This document shows positions 1 to 5,392 of a DNA stretch of 6,698 bases, in pieces. The stretch comes from Clostridia bacterium (lineage in GTDB: Bacteria > Bacillota_A > Clostridia > Christensenellales > Borkfalkiaceae): the NCBI GenBank assembly GCA_017399665.1, contig JAFQBR010000105.1, positions 1 through 6,698 on the forward strand, in the 5' to 3' direction. A program made the translations under genes and the position numbers. Numbering within the stretch: the stretch's first letter is position 1; each line of letters begins with the position of its first letter. The notes under the pieces are model-generated. The model was not told the DNA's origin, made no database searches, and was given only the letters and a program-made list of their open reading frames with translations.

Positions 1-679
1 CAAGCGTGGCAAATAATTTATTTTCAGCCAAAACATCACTACCGGTTAAGGCGTTAAGTAGGGTAGATTTACCTGTATTGGTATAGCCAACTAGTGCAAC
101 CTTAAGCATTCCGTTCTTATTGCGTCTATCGCCTTGTAGTAATCTTCGCTTTTCAAGTTCTTTAAGCCTGTCTTCTAAAAAATTTATTCTGCGGCGGATA
201 TGCCTACGATCGCTTTCTAGTTTGCTTTCGCCCGGTCCTCGTGTGCCAATACCACCACCTAAGCGCGATAGCGCAGCGCCTTTACCTTTCAATCTAGGAT
301 AAATATATTTTAACTGCGCAAGTTCAACTTGAACCTTGCCTTCAGAAGATTTTGCTCTTGACGCAAATATATCTAAAATAAGAGTGGTACGGTCAACAAC
401 TTTTATATCACCAAGTATCTCGGATAAATTTAATGTTTGTGATGGCGTAAGATCACCGTCAAAAACTACTAAATTAACTCCAAGATCTTCGCAACGCTGT
501 TTAATCTCTTCTGCTTTTCCTTTACCTATATAGGTTGACGGAATAATCTTATTAATTTTTACACATTGGTAACCAATTACGTTAGCCCCGGCACTTTCCG
601 TTAAAGATGAGATTTCATTAACTTTTTCATCCTGCTCCGATTGGGATTCAATAGGAATAATTAAAAATGCAATTTCCAT
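1..679 (-). CDS. hflX: GTPase HflX, N-terminal part (3' end outside window)
   Basis: HflX is a ribosome-binding GTPase that splits or rescues stalled 70S ribosomes under stress (family knowledge). Read from the ATG at 679, the window holds 226 codons and leaves the frame open at the left edge. The N-terminal HflX domain spans about residues 1-150 and includes STYIGKGKAEEI (48-59), DRTTLILDIFASRA (96-109), KVQVELAQLKY (115-125) and the glycine-rich loop GGGIGTRGPGES (141-152). A basic helical linker follows (about 153-190). The GTPase domain then opens with the G1 P-loop GYTNTGKST (198-206) and KLFATL (221-226). The remaining G motifs and C-terminus, about half of a usual 420-residue protein, lie outside. 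An in-frame TAG at 700-698 and the absence of other start codons support this ATG, although no good Shine-Dalgarno precedes it. It lies 51 bp after the recombinase gene on the same strand with no terminator between, so co-transcription is likely. Confidence 0.96.
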   Translation of the reverse strand, partial: MEIAFLIIPIESQSEQDEKVNEISSLTESAGANVIGYQCVKINKIIPSTYIGKGKAEEIKQRCEDLGVNLVVFDGDLTPSQTLNLSEILGDIKVVDRTTLILDIFASRAKSSEGKVQVELAQLKYIYPRLKGKGAALSRLGGGIGTRGPGESKLESDRRHIRRRINFLEDRLKELEKRRLLQGDRRNKNGMLKVALVGYTNTGKSTLLNALTGSDVLAENKLFATL

Positions 680-692
680 AAAAATACCGCTT

Positions 693-706
693 AAATTCTA
701 GAATTT
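693..706. repeat. 14-bp perfect palindrome between recombinase and hflX
   Basis: AAATTCTAGAATTT is its own reverse complement and sits in the 51-bp gap between the recombinase stop and the hflX start, 14 bp before the hflX ATG in the direction of transcription. It is too AT-rich and lacks the T-run to be a convincing terminator. It could be a protein-binding site for hflX or chance in AT-rich DNA. Confidence 0.35.
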
Positions 707-730
707 TAAATGATTTTATGTTTGATATAA

Positions 731-1786
731 TCAATCTTCATCACGAAGTTTTACTTTTTTTATCGCATTACGCCTTAGGTCGTCACTCATGGCTGCATAA
801 TGCTTTTTAGTTGTATTTATATCACGATGTCCCAAAAAGTCGGCTACTACGTAAATATCCCCGGTTTCTTGGTAAAGATTAGTGCCAAATGTGCTACGTA
901 ATTTGTGCGGTGTAATCTTTTTTAGGGGAGTTACTATTTTTGCATATTTTTCAACGAGAATTTGCACGTTACGCACGCTTATTCTTCTATTACGCAAGGA
1001 TAAGAAAAGAGCTTTTTCGTCGGTATCTAGCTCCTTTATTTTAGCTCTGTATTCTAGCCAATTTAAAATAGCATCTCTTACTTCGTCGGTAAAATACAAA
1101 ATAGTGCGATTGCCACCTTTTCTTGTAACAACAAAGCTATTTGAATCCATAAACAAATCGTCAACGTTAAGACCAACTAACTCGCTAATACGTATACCTG
1201 TGCCTAAAAATAGGGTGATTATAGCTGTATCTCGTATTTTTGTGTTCTCATGGTATGCTTTTTGCCTTGCGGTTAAACCTTCGCCTGATTCAACTGTATT
1301 AATCATATCAACGACTTCATTGATTTCAAGTCTAATTATTTCCTTATCATGAACCTTTGGACTCATAACTTTTGCTGCTGTATTTGCAATTATTTTTTCT
1401 TTATTGAAAAAATATTTAAATAGAGCGCGTACGCTTGCTAGTTTTCGTTGTTTTGCGCGCTCATTGCAGGAAAGGGTTTTATTAAAATGCTTATAATTGT
1501 TTAAATAGCTTAAATACATTTCAAGGTCAGAAGCAGTTATTTCTTCTAAATCAGAAAGAGTAATATCTCGTACTTTTTTTGTTTTAAAAACTTTTTTTAC
1601 AATAAAGTCAAAAAATATTCTTAAATCTGTGGCATAATTTAATCTTGTAAGTGGTGAAGTATTATTTTCGATACCAATAAAAAATTCCGCACAAAAAGAG
1701 GGAAGATCATCAATTATTTGCTCCGTGCGCTCAATAGAATTAATTTTTCTTTTTTCAAAATAACTGTTTTTATCTACGGTTGCCAT
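731..1786 (-). CDS. Tyrosine recombinase, XerC/XerD-like
   Basis: This is a 351-residue site-specific recombinase of the tyrosine family, which cuts DNA through a 3'-phosphotyrosine and exchanges strands pairwise. An N-terminal SAM-like core-binding domain covers about residues 25-130 (SPLTRLNYATDLRIFFDF, then KLASVRALFKYFF). The catalytic domain follows from about 145, and the full set of active-site residues is present: Arg199 in GTGIRISEL, Lys223 in TRKGGN, His294 and Arg297 in HKLR, His320 in LGH and the nucleophile Tyr330 in KKHYAAM. It is longer than XerC/D (about 300) because of an N-terminal extension and a segment at about 163-185 (ESGEGLTARQKAYHE). I associate that segment with a chromosomal recombinase common in Clostridia (recollection). 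AGGAG at 1795-1799, 8 nt before the ATG, fixes the start. The gene is intact, lies just before hflX, and has no excisionase, phage gene or att duplication nearby. A resident Xer-like role is therefore likelier than a mobile-element integrase, but the target site is unknown. Confidence 0.93.
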   Translation of the reverse strand: MATVDKNSYFEKRKINSIERTEQIIDDLPSFCAEFFIGIENNTSPLTRLNYATDLRIFFDFIVKKVFKTKKVRDITLSDLEEITASDLEMYLSYLNNYKHFNKTLSCNERAKQRKLASVRALFKYFFNKEKIIANTAAKVMSPKVHDKEIIRLEINEVVDMINTVESGEGLTARQKAYHENTKIRDTAIITLFLGTGIRISELVGLNVDDLFMDSNSFVVTRKGGNRTILYFTDEVRDAILNWLEYRAKIKELDTDEKALFLSLRNRRISVRNVQILVEKYAKIVTPLKKITPHKLRSTFGTNLYQETGDIYVVADFLGHRDINTTKKHYAAMSDDLRRNAIKKVKLRDED

Positions 1787-1831
1787 TGTAAATGCTCCTG
1801 AAAGTTTAAAATCATAAATGAGAGTAGTAAC

Positions 1832-1921
1832 AAAGGAGTCACAATAAAAATCCCTATTAAAGAATTAGCTCTCAATATATCATTGCGTAAAAGTCAAGTT
1901 TTGCGAAAAGATAGCGCATAA
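1832..1921 (+). other. Orphan Shine-Dalgarno followed by open frame lacking a start codon
   Basis: A perfect AAAGGAG at 1832-1838 is followed, after 5 nt, by ATA at 1844 and an uninterrupted 25-codon frame ending in TAA at 1919-1921. Read from the ATA, the frame begins IKIPIKELALNISLRKSQ and ends in DSA. The ribosome site and its 5-nt spacing match the real start of the PadR-membrane gene at 2269. No ATG, GTG or TTG lies at a usable distance. It could be a small gene whose ATG became ATA, a rare non-canonical start, or chance. No convincing promoter was found upstream. Confidence 0.2.
1874..1882 (-). promoter_or_regulatory. Candidate extended -10 promoter for the recombinase gene (proximal)
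   Basis: On the minus strand this reads TG-A-TATATT, an extended -10 element, with no good -35 at 17 bp (AAAACT). A TTGACT sequence lies upstream but only 12 bp away, too close to serve as -35. Transcription would start near 1867 and give a leader of about 80 nt. It is an alternative to the better-scoring distal promoter at 2053-2081. Confidence 0.3.
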
Positions 1922-2017
1922 AATAGGATTATAATTAAAAATGAAATATTTTTGAAAATTTCGCTTTTATACTATGATTTCAAATTTTTTTATAATTTGA
2001 TTATTAGTTGAATATTA

Positions 2018-2056
2018 AAATCATTTCGCAAAATTATTTATTTAACGAAATCATTT
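2018..2056. repeat. Direct repeat AAATCATTT pair enclosing an inverted ATTTCG/CGAAAT
   Basis: AAATCATTT occurs at 2018-2026 and again at 2048-2056, exactly 30 bp apart, about three helical turns. Between and overlapping them are ATTTCG (2023-2028) and its inverted copy CGAAAT (2046-2051). The cluster overlaps the -10 and predicted start of the distal leftward promoter, where a repressor or the recombinase itself could bind. The binding role is inference; the repeats are seen directly. Confidence 0.45.
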
Positions 2057-2081
2057 TATCATATTCTTTTTAATTTGTAAA
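2053..2081 (-). promoter_or_regulatory. Candidate sigma-A promoter for the recombinase gene (distal)
   Basis: On the minus strand this reads TTTACA (2081-2076), a 17-bp spacer, then TAAAAT (2058-2053). TG sits one base upstream of the -10 (2061-2060), so it is also an extended -10. Transcription from about 2046 towards the recombinase ATG at 1786 would leave a leader of about 260 nt, unusually long. The match is good, but AT-rich DNA throws up such matches by chance. Confidence 0.5.
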
Positions 2082-2180
2082 GCAATTAGTTTTTAATTTA
2101 TAATGATTATTTTATAAAGAAGTTAATTTTTTCTTAAAATTTATTAAAAATTTGCTAAAAAACAAAAATATAATGATATA

Positions 2181-2200
2181 TTTTGTTATAAATAACAAAA
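2181..2200. promoter_or_regulatory. Palindromic candidate operator upstream of the PadR-membrane gene
   Basis: TTTTGTTAT (2181-2189) and ATAACAAAA (2192-2200) are perfect inverted 9-bp arms around a 2-bp centre. The site ends 5 bp before the -35 hexamer at 2206. Dimeric winged-helix regulators such as PadR bind palindromes of this kind and often control their own gene. The downstream gene encodes a PadR domain, so autoregulation is a natural inference. The arms are not the classical ATGT-N8-ACAT of PadR itself. Confidence 0.55.
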
Positions 2201-2205
2201 GATTA

Positions 2206-2234
2206 TTGACAAAATTCTATATTAAGTGTATAAT
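2206..2234 (+). promoter_or_regulatory. Consensus sigma-A promoter of the PadR-membrane gene
   Basis: The hexamers TTGACA (2206-2211) and TATAAT (2229-2234) both match consensus perfectly and are separated by 17 bp. Transcription would start near 2241, leaving a leader of about 28 nt that carries AAAGGAG at 2257-2263, 5 nt before the ATG. A promoter this strong, with a palindrome just upstream, suggests high unrepressed expression held down or modulated by a regulator. Confidence 0.88.
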
Positions 2235-2268
2235 TTCATTGTAAATCGTAATTTTAAAAGGAGATTTT

Positions 2269-4056
2269 ATGGCTGATTACGTTGGTGGCGATATGATTCG
2301 CGGTCATATTGATACAATTATTCTTAATTCGTTAGTTGATGGCGATAAAGATACTAATCAGATTCGCACTGAAATTGAGTCGCGCGCTGGTGGGCAATTT
2401 CAGTTAAAGCAAGGTACGTTTTATAGTGCTCTACAACGTATTGTAAAACAAGGATACGTATGGGAGTACCGTACAACCGGCTCTGACGGTGTTAGACGTA
2501 AATTCTTTCAGCTTACAGAAAAAGGTAAAGATTTAATAGATAAAAACCAATCTTCTTGGACGATGTCTCGCCAAGTAATAAACACTTTGCTTGACGCTCA
2601 ATCTGAAAAAATTGCAAAAGCTAAGCTTGTAGCTCCTGTTTCAGAGGATAAAGAAGAAAATTTACCTGATTTTGATAGGCCTGAGGTAACAAATTTTTCT
2701 AAACTTCAAAATAAAGCTGATGATGAAGTTGAAAGTATTGCGCAACAAACTATTTCAAGCATAAACGATGCTGAATTTGAGGATGTTATTGATGAACCTG
2801 AGCAAGAAATTGTTTCAGAAACTGTTGTTGAAGAAAATATTAATGAAGATATTTCTGCTTTAATTGAAGAAACACCTCCAACGTTTAATCCGCAAGAAGA
2901 AAATGCAGCCGCTACCCCACAAACTTTTGACGATATAATGGAAATTCTTGAAAGTATTGACCGTTCTGCAAAAGAAGATCAAGAACGTGCTGAGCGTGAA
3001 CGTGCATTGGCTCTAGAACGTGAAAAAGCTGCTGAAGAGGCTCGTTTAATTGCTGAACAAGTTGAAAAAGAACGTGCTGAGCGTGATAGACATATTGCAG
3101 ACATTGATATTCCTGATGAATTTCAACTTGCAGAAGAACGTTCTAAACAACCAACGCCATTGCATGATGAAGAAAGAGAAGAACCTGAAATACCTGAATA
3201 TATACAAAATTCTTTAGAGGCTGAAATTGCACAAACGGTTGTTGAAACTCAACCTGTTGAAGAACCGGTTAATGAGATAGACGATTATTTGAATCCAGAC
3301 GATTTGCCCTCACAAAAAGAATACAAGGAAGTTCTTTCAAGGATTTTTGCTGCGGATTTAGTTCAAGAAAACGTAGTTGCATTTCCTGTACAAGAGCAGC
3401 AAAATGTTGTTGAACAAGAATCCACAATAAGTGAACCTGTTGAAGAAACTTACGATCGTATTGTAGATGAACTTGATTTTTCCAAGCCAAGTGAAAAAGT
3501 TGTTGAAACTAAAACGCCAGAGAAGTCAAATAAAAAGTCCGGTGCATTTGATTATTCAGATATTATTGCAATGTCAGAGCGTGAAGGCTTTAAGGTTAGC
3601 ACGTCAGATAGGACCAATAAACATGAATTAGGCAAAATTCTTATTAATCGTTTAAATTTTCATACTGCCCTAATTTTCTTTGTTTTAATTACCTTAGAAA
3701 CTCTTTTAGTTGCCTTAACGATGGAAAAAGTGCTTGACTTTGGTCTTGAAGCATATATTTATTTTTCAATTATTGTGCTTGCTTTACCTGTAATCACGGG
3801 AATGATTTACTATATGGCCCCTAAACGCACTATTTCTGAAGTTAACGGCTTTAAGAGTGCTTTTGAAACTGCGTTAATAATAACGTTAAACCTTATATTA
3901 TTAATACTAGTTTACGTTGTAATAATTGATCTTGATTTTTCTTCAAAACAAGCAATTTCAAGAAATTTATTCCTACCATTATTACTAGTAATTAATGTTC
4001 CTATTTACGTTATTATTAGGTATTCACTACTTGAAAAACAAATGTATTTTTCATAA
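2269..4056 (+). CDS. PadR-family regulator fused to an acidic linker and four membrane segments
   Basis: Residues 8-95 form a PadR winged helix: DMIRGHIDTIILNSL, LKQGTFYSALQRIVKQGYVWEY and RRKFFQLTEKGKDLI match family hallmarks, so DNA binding is likely. A linker of about 350 residues follows. It is rich in Glu, Asp and Val and contains a strongly charged, probably helical or coiled-coil stretch at about 235-277 (ERAERERALALEREKAAEEA). A juxtamembrane piece (424-461) ends in basic residues. Four hydrophobic segments follow at about 465-486, 494-517, 531-555 and 564-585. Basic residues before TM1, between TM2 and TM3 (PKR) and after TM4 predict both ends in the cytoplasm. Ordinary PadR proteins have about 100-200 residues and no membrane part. 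AAAGGAG 5 nt upstream fixes the start. The gene is monocistronic between its own promoter and a terminator. I infer a membrane-tethered one-component regulator; signal and targets are unknown, and I do not recognise the C-terminal domain. Confidence 0.88.
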   Translation: MADYVGGDMIRGHIDTIILNSLVDGDKDTNQIRTEIESRAGGQFQLKQGTFYSALQRIVKQGYVWEYRTTGSDGVRRKFFQLTEKGKDLIDKNQSSWTMSRQVINTLLDAQSEKIAKAKLVAPVSEDKEENLPDFDRPEVTNFSKLQNKADDEVESIAQQTISSINDAEFEDVIDEPEQEIVSETVVEENINEDISALIEETPPTFNPQEENAAATPQTFDDIMEILESIDRSAKEDQERAERERALALEREKAAEEARLIAEQVEKERAERDRHIADIDIPDEFQLAEERSKQPTPLHDEEREEPEIPEYIQNSLEAEIAQTVVETQPVEEPVNEIDDYLNPDDLPSQKEYKEVLSRIFAADLVQENVVAFPVQEQQNVVEQESTISEPVEETYDRIVDELDFSKPSEKVVETKTPEKSNKKSGAFDYSDIIAMSEREGFKVSTSDRTNKHELGKILINRLNFHTALIFFVLITLETLLVALTMEKVLDFGLEAYIYFSIIVLALPVITGMIYYMAPKRTISEVNGFKSAFETALIITLNLILLILVYVVIIDLDFSSKQAISRNLFLPLLLVINVPIYVIIRYSLLEKQMYFS

Positions 4057-4060
4057 AATT

Positions 4061-4092
4061 AAAAAGTTCTGCTAATTAAAGCAGAACTTTTT
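4061..4092. terminator. Bidirectional intrinsic terminator between convergent genes
   Basis: The arms 4061-4073 and 4080-4092 pair over 13 bp (core AGTTCTGCT with AGCAGAACT) around a 6-nt loop. The right arm runs into six T residues at 4088-4093, giving a classic terminator for the PadR-membrane gene whose stop is at 4054-4056. On the minus strand the hairpin is followed by TTTTTAATTTTA, so it should also end nagA transcripts, whose stop is at 4106-4104. Confidence 0.9.
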
Positions 4093-4103
4093 TGTGCTGT
4101 TAT

Positions 4104-5249
4104 TTATTTTTTATAGATAATTTTTCCATCTCTAACCGTCATATTAACTTCAAAAGTGTTTTTGTCGATTATTGCAAAATTTGCTTTTTTACCAACTTCA
4201 ATACTTCCCATTTTATCGTATACGCCAAGATTTTTTGCAGGGTTTTTGGTTGCGTAATTAACCGCTACAGCAAAAGGTACGTCACATTTTTGAACAATAT
4301 TTCTTACGGCTTCGTTTAGTTTTAATACGCTACCAGCTAAAGTACCGTCTTCAAGACGAGCCTCACCATTTTTAACGTATACAGTTTGCCCACCTAATTC
4401 ACTAATTGTATCACCAAGATTTTTTGCCCTCATTGCGTCGCTTATTAAAACGACCTTTTCTAGGGGTTTATTTTTGAAAAGTAATTTTAAAGCAGGAATA
4501 CATATATGAATTAAGTCGCAAATAATTTCACAAGTTAGGTCATCAATAAGTAGCGCGCTACCAACAACACCAACTTCGCGATGATTAAACGGGCTTTGTG
4601 CGTTGTACGTGTGTGTAATTTGTACGGCACCGTTTTCGACAGCGCGTACAACGTCTTCATATTTTGCTGACGTATGTCCAATGCTTGCATTTATGCCGTT
4701 TTGCTTTAAATACTTGATAAAATCGGCAGAGCCTTCTGTTTCTGGTGCTAGGGTTACGATTTTAATGCTGTTTCCACTTAATTCGTTGTAATGCTTAAAC
4801 TGCTCGATATCATGATTTACAATATATTCTGCAGGTTGAGCCCCTGCTTTAGATTTATTAATAAATGGACCTTCAAGGTGAATTCCTAGAACTTCAGCGC
4901 CTTCTTGGGGATTGTTTTCACGGTATTTTTTAACTGCGGTCATGGCCTTTGAAATGTTTTCTGGGCTTTGAGTCATTGTGGTAGCTAAAAAGGCGGTAGT
5001 CCCTTCGCAGGCAACTGATTTTGCTATCGTTTGTAAAGCTTCAACAGTGCCGTCCATTGCATCTGCTGTTCCAGAACCGTGTATATGTTGGTCAATAAAT
5101 CCAGGTAAAACTATTGAATTTTCATCAAGCTCAATAACTTCACTTAATGAATAATCCCCAACAAAAGAAATTAAATCATTTTCAAAACCTACTGAAGTAT
5201 TAACAATTTCGCCGTTAACAAATACGTTAGCATTTTTAAAACCTTTCAT
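4104..5249 (-). CDS. nagA: N-acetylglucosamine-6-phosphate deacetylase
   Basis: NagA removes acetate from GlcNAc-6-phosphate in the cytosol to give glucosamine-6-phosphate, for catabolism through NagB or re-entry into wall synthesis. This 381-residue amidohydrolase shows HxH in PGFIDQHIHG (His55, His57), the metal-bridging Glu126 in HLEGPF, His192 in GHTSA, His213 in THTYNA, substrate-binding HREVG (223-227) and the catalytic Asp271 in ISDAM. The HxH resembles the two-metal Bacillus-type enzyme; E. coli NagA lacks it and uses one metal. The frame opens 20 codons upstream at 5309, but I chose the ATG at 5249. AGAGG sits 9 nt before it, the protein then has family length with MKGFKNANVFV as a normal first strand, and the predicted transcription start (about 5311) would leave the upstream ATG without a ribosome site. 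No nagB or nagR is visible here. The gene has its own promoter and a possible operator. Confidence 0.95.
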   Translation of the reverse strand: MKGFKNANVFVNGEIVNTSVGFENDLISFVGDYSLSEVIELDENSIVLPGFIDQHIHGSGTADAMDGTVEALQTIAKSVACEGTTAFLATTMTQSPENISKAMTAVKKYRENNPQEGAEVLGIHLEGPFINKSKAGAQPAEYIVNHDIEQFKHYNELSGNSIKIVTLAPETEGSADFIKYLKQNGINASIGHTSAKYEDVVRAVENGAVQITHTYNAQSPFNHREVGVVGSALLIDDLTCEIICDLIHICIPALKLLFKNKPLEKVVLISDAMRAKNLGDTISELGGQTVYVKNGEARLEDGTLAGSVLKLNEAVRNIVQKCDVPFAVAVNYATKNPAKNLGVYDKMGSIEVGKKANFAIIDKNTFEVNMTVRDGKIIYKK

Positions 5250-5258
5250 AGCGTAAAA

Positions 5259-5263
5259 CCTCT
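5259..5263 (-). promoter_or_regulatory. Ribosome binding site that decides the nagA start
   Basis: AGAGG on the minus strand lies 9 nt upstream of the ATG at 5249. The competing in-frame ATG at 5309 has no such site and coincides with the predicted transcript start, so this site argues for the 381-residue product. Confidence 0.65.
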
Positions 5264-5277
5264 TGACATTATATATA

Positions 5278-5308
5278 TGAAGTAAACAATAAAAGATTGT
5301 ATGCTTCA
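5278..5308. promoter_or_regulatory. Imperfect inverted repeat at the nagA transcription start
   Basis: The arms 5278-5290 (TGAAGTAAACAAT) and 5296-5308 (ATTGTATGCTTCA) match at 11 of 13 positions around a 5-nt centre. The repeat begins about 10 bp downstream of the nagA -10, a typical repressor position, and in the RNA it could also form a hairpin in the leader. GntR-type NagR repressors often control nag genes in Bacillota. The sequence is not a clear match to the Bacillus NagR (YvoA) site as I remember it, so the regulator is unassigned. Confidence 0.5.
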
Positions 5309-5317
5309 CTATAAAAT

Positions 5318-5346
5318 ATTATAGCACTATAACTAATTAATTTCAA
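5318..5346 (-). promoter_or_regulatory. Sigma-A promoter of nagA
   Basis: On the minus strand this reads TTGAAA (5346-5341), a 17-bp spacer, then TATAAT (5323-5318). The -10 is perfect and the -35 differs from consensus at one base. Transcription would start near 5311, about 60 nt before the chosen nagA ATG. It shows nagA can be transcribed separately from the upstream carboxypeptidase gene. Confidence 0.8.
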
Positions 5347-5392
5347 GATAAATTTTGCATAAATGAAGGTTTTTATTTTAACAAAAGGGTTT

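Larger units (their letters stand above)
1787..2268. other. AT-rich divergent intergenic region, no gene found
   Basis: This 482-bp stretch separates the minus-strand recombinase gene from the plus-strand PadR-membrane gene. No ATG frame on the plus strand runs beyond about nine codons. What can be seen is one near-consensus promoter facing right, two candidate promoters facing left, a perfect 9-bp-arm palindrome (2181-2200), a cluster of direct and inverted repeats (2018-2056), recurrent GCGAAA motifs (1903-1908 on plus, 1969-1974 and 2024-2029 on minus), and an orphan Shine-Dalgarno with an open frame but no start codon (1832-1921). The stretch from about 2085 to 2180 is nearly all A and T. 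I see no DnaA-box cluster there. Confidence 0.8.

Noticed and set aside
120..533. Two short plus-strand frames at the left end
   Set aside because: They are antisense to hflX, whose translation matches the family throughout this stretch.
882..1352. 156-codon plus-strand frame inside the recombinase gene
   Set aside because: It is antisense to a gene with a complete catalytic residue set, has no ribosome site, and its translation resembles no protein family.
1776..1815. 13-codon upstream frame overlapping the recombinase start (ATG at 1815)
   Set aside because: It has no Shine-Dalgarno, and short ATG frames are common in leaders. It merely spans the real ribosome site.
2060..2200. AT-rich stretch considered as a replication origin
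   Set aside because: No DnaA-box cluster and no dnaA, dnaN, rnpA or repA gene beside it. Low GC alone is expected for this genome.
731..2268. Recombinase plus intergenic repeats considered as an integrated mobile element
   Set aside because: No matching direct repeats at both borders, no tRNA gene, no excisionase and no cargo genes, and base composition is like the neighbours.
3269..3490. 73-codon minus-strand frame within the PadR-membrane gene
   Set aside because: It is a shadow of the repetitive acidic linker on the opposite strand, with no promoter or ribosome site.
5250..5309. 20-codon N-terminal extension of NagA (MKHTIFYCLLHIYNVKRFYA)
   Set aside because: The upstream ATG sits at the predicted transcription start with no ribosome site, while AGAGG precedes the ATG at 5249 and gives normal family length.
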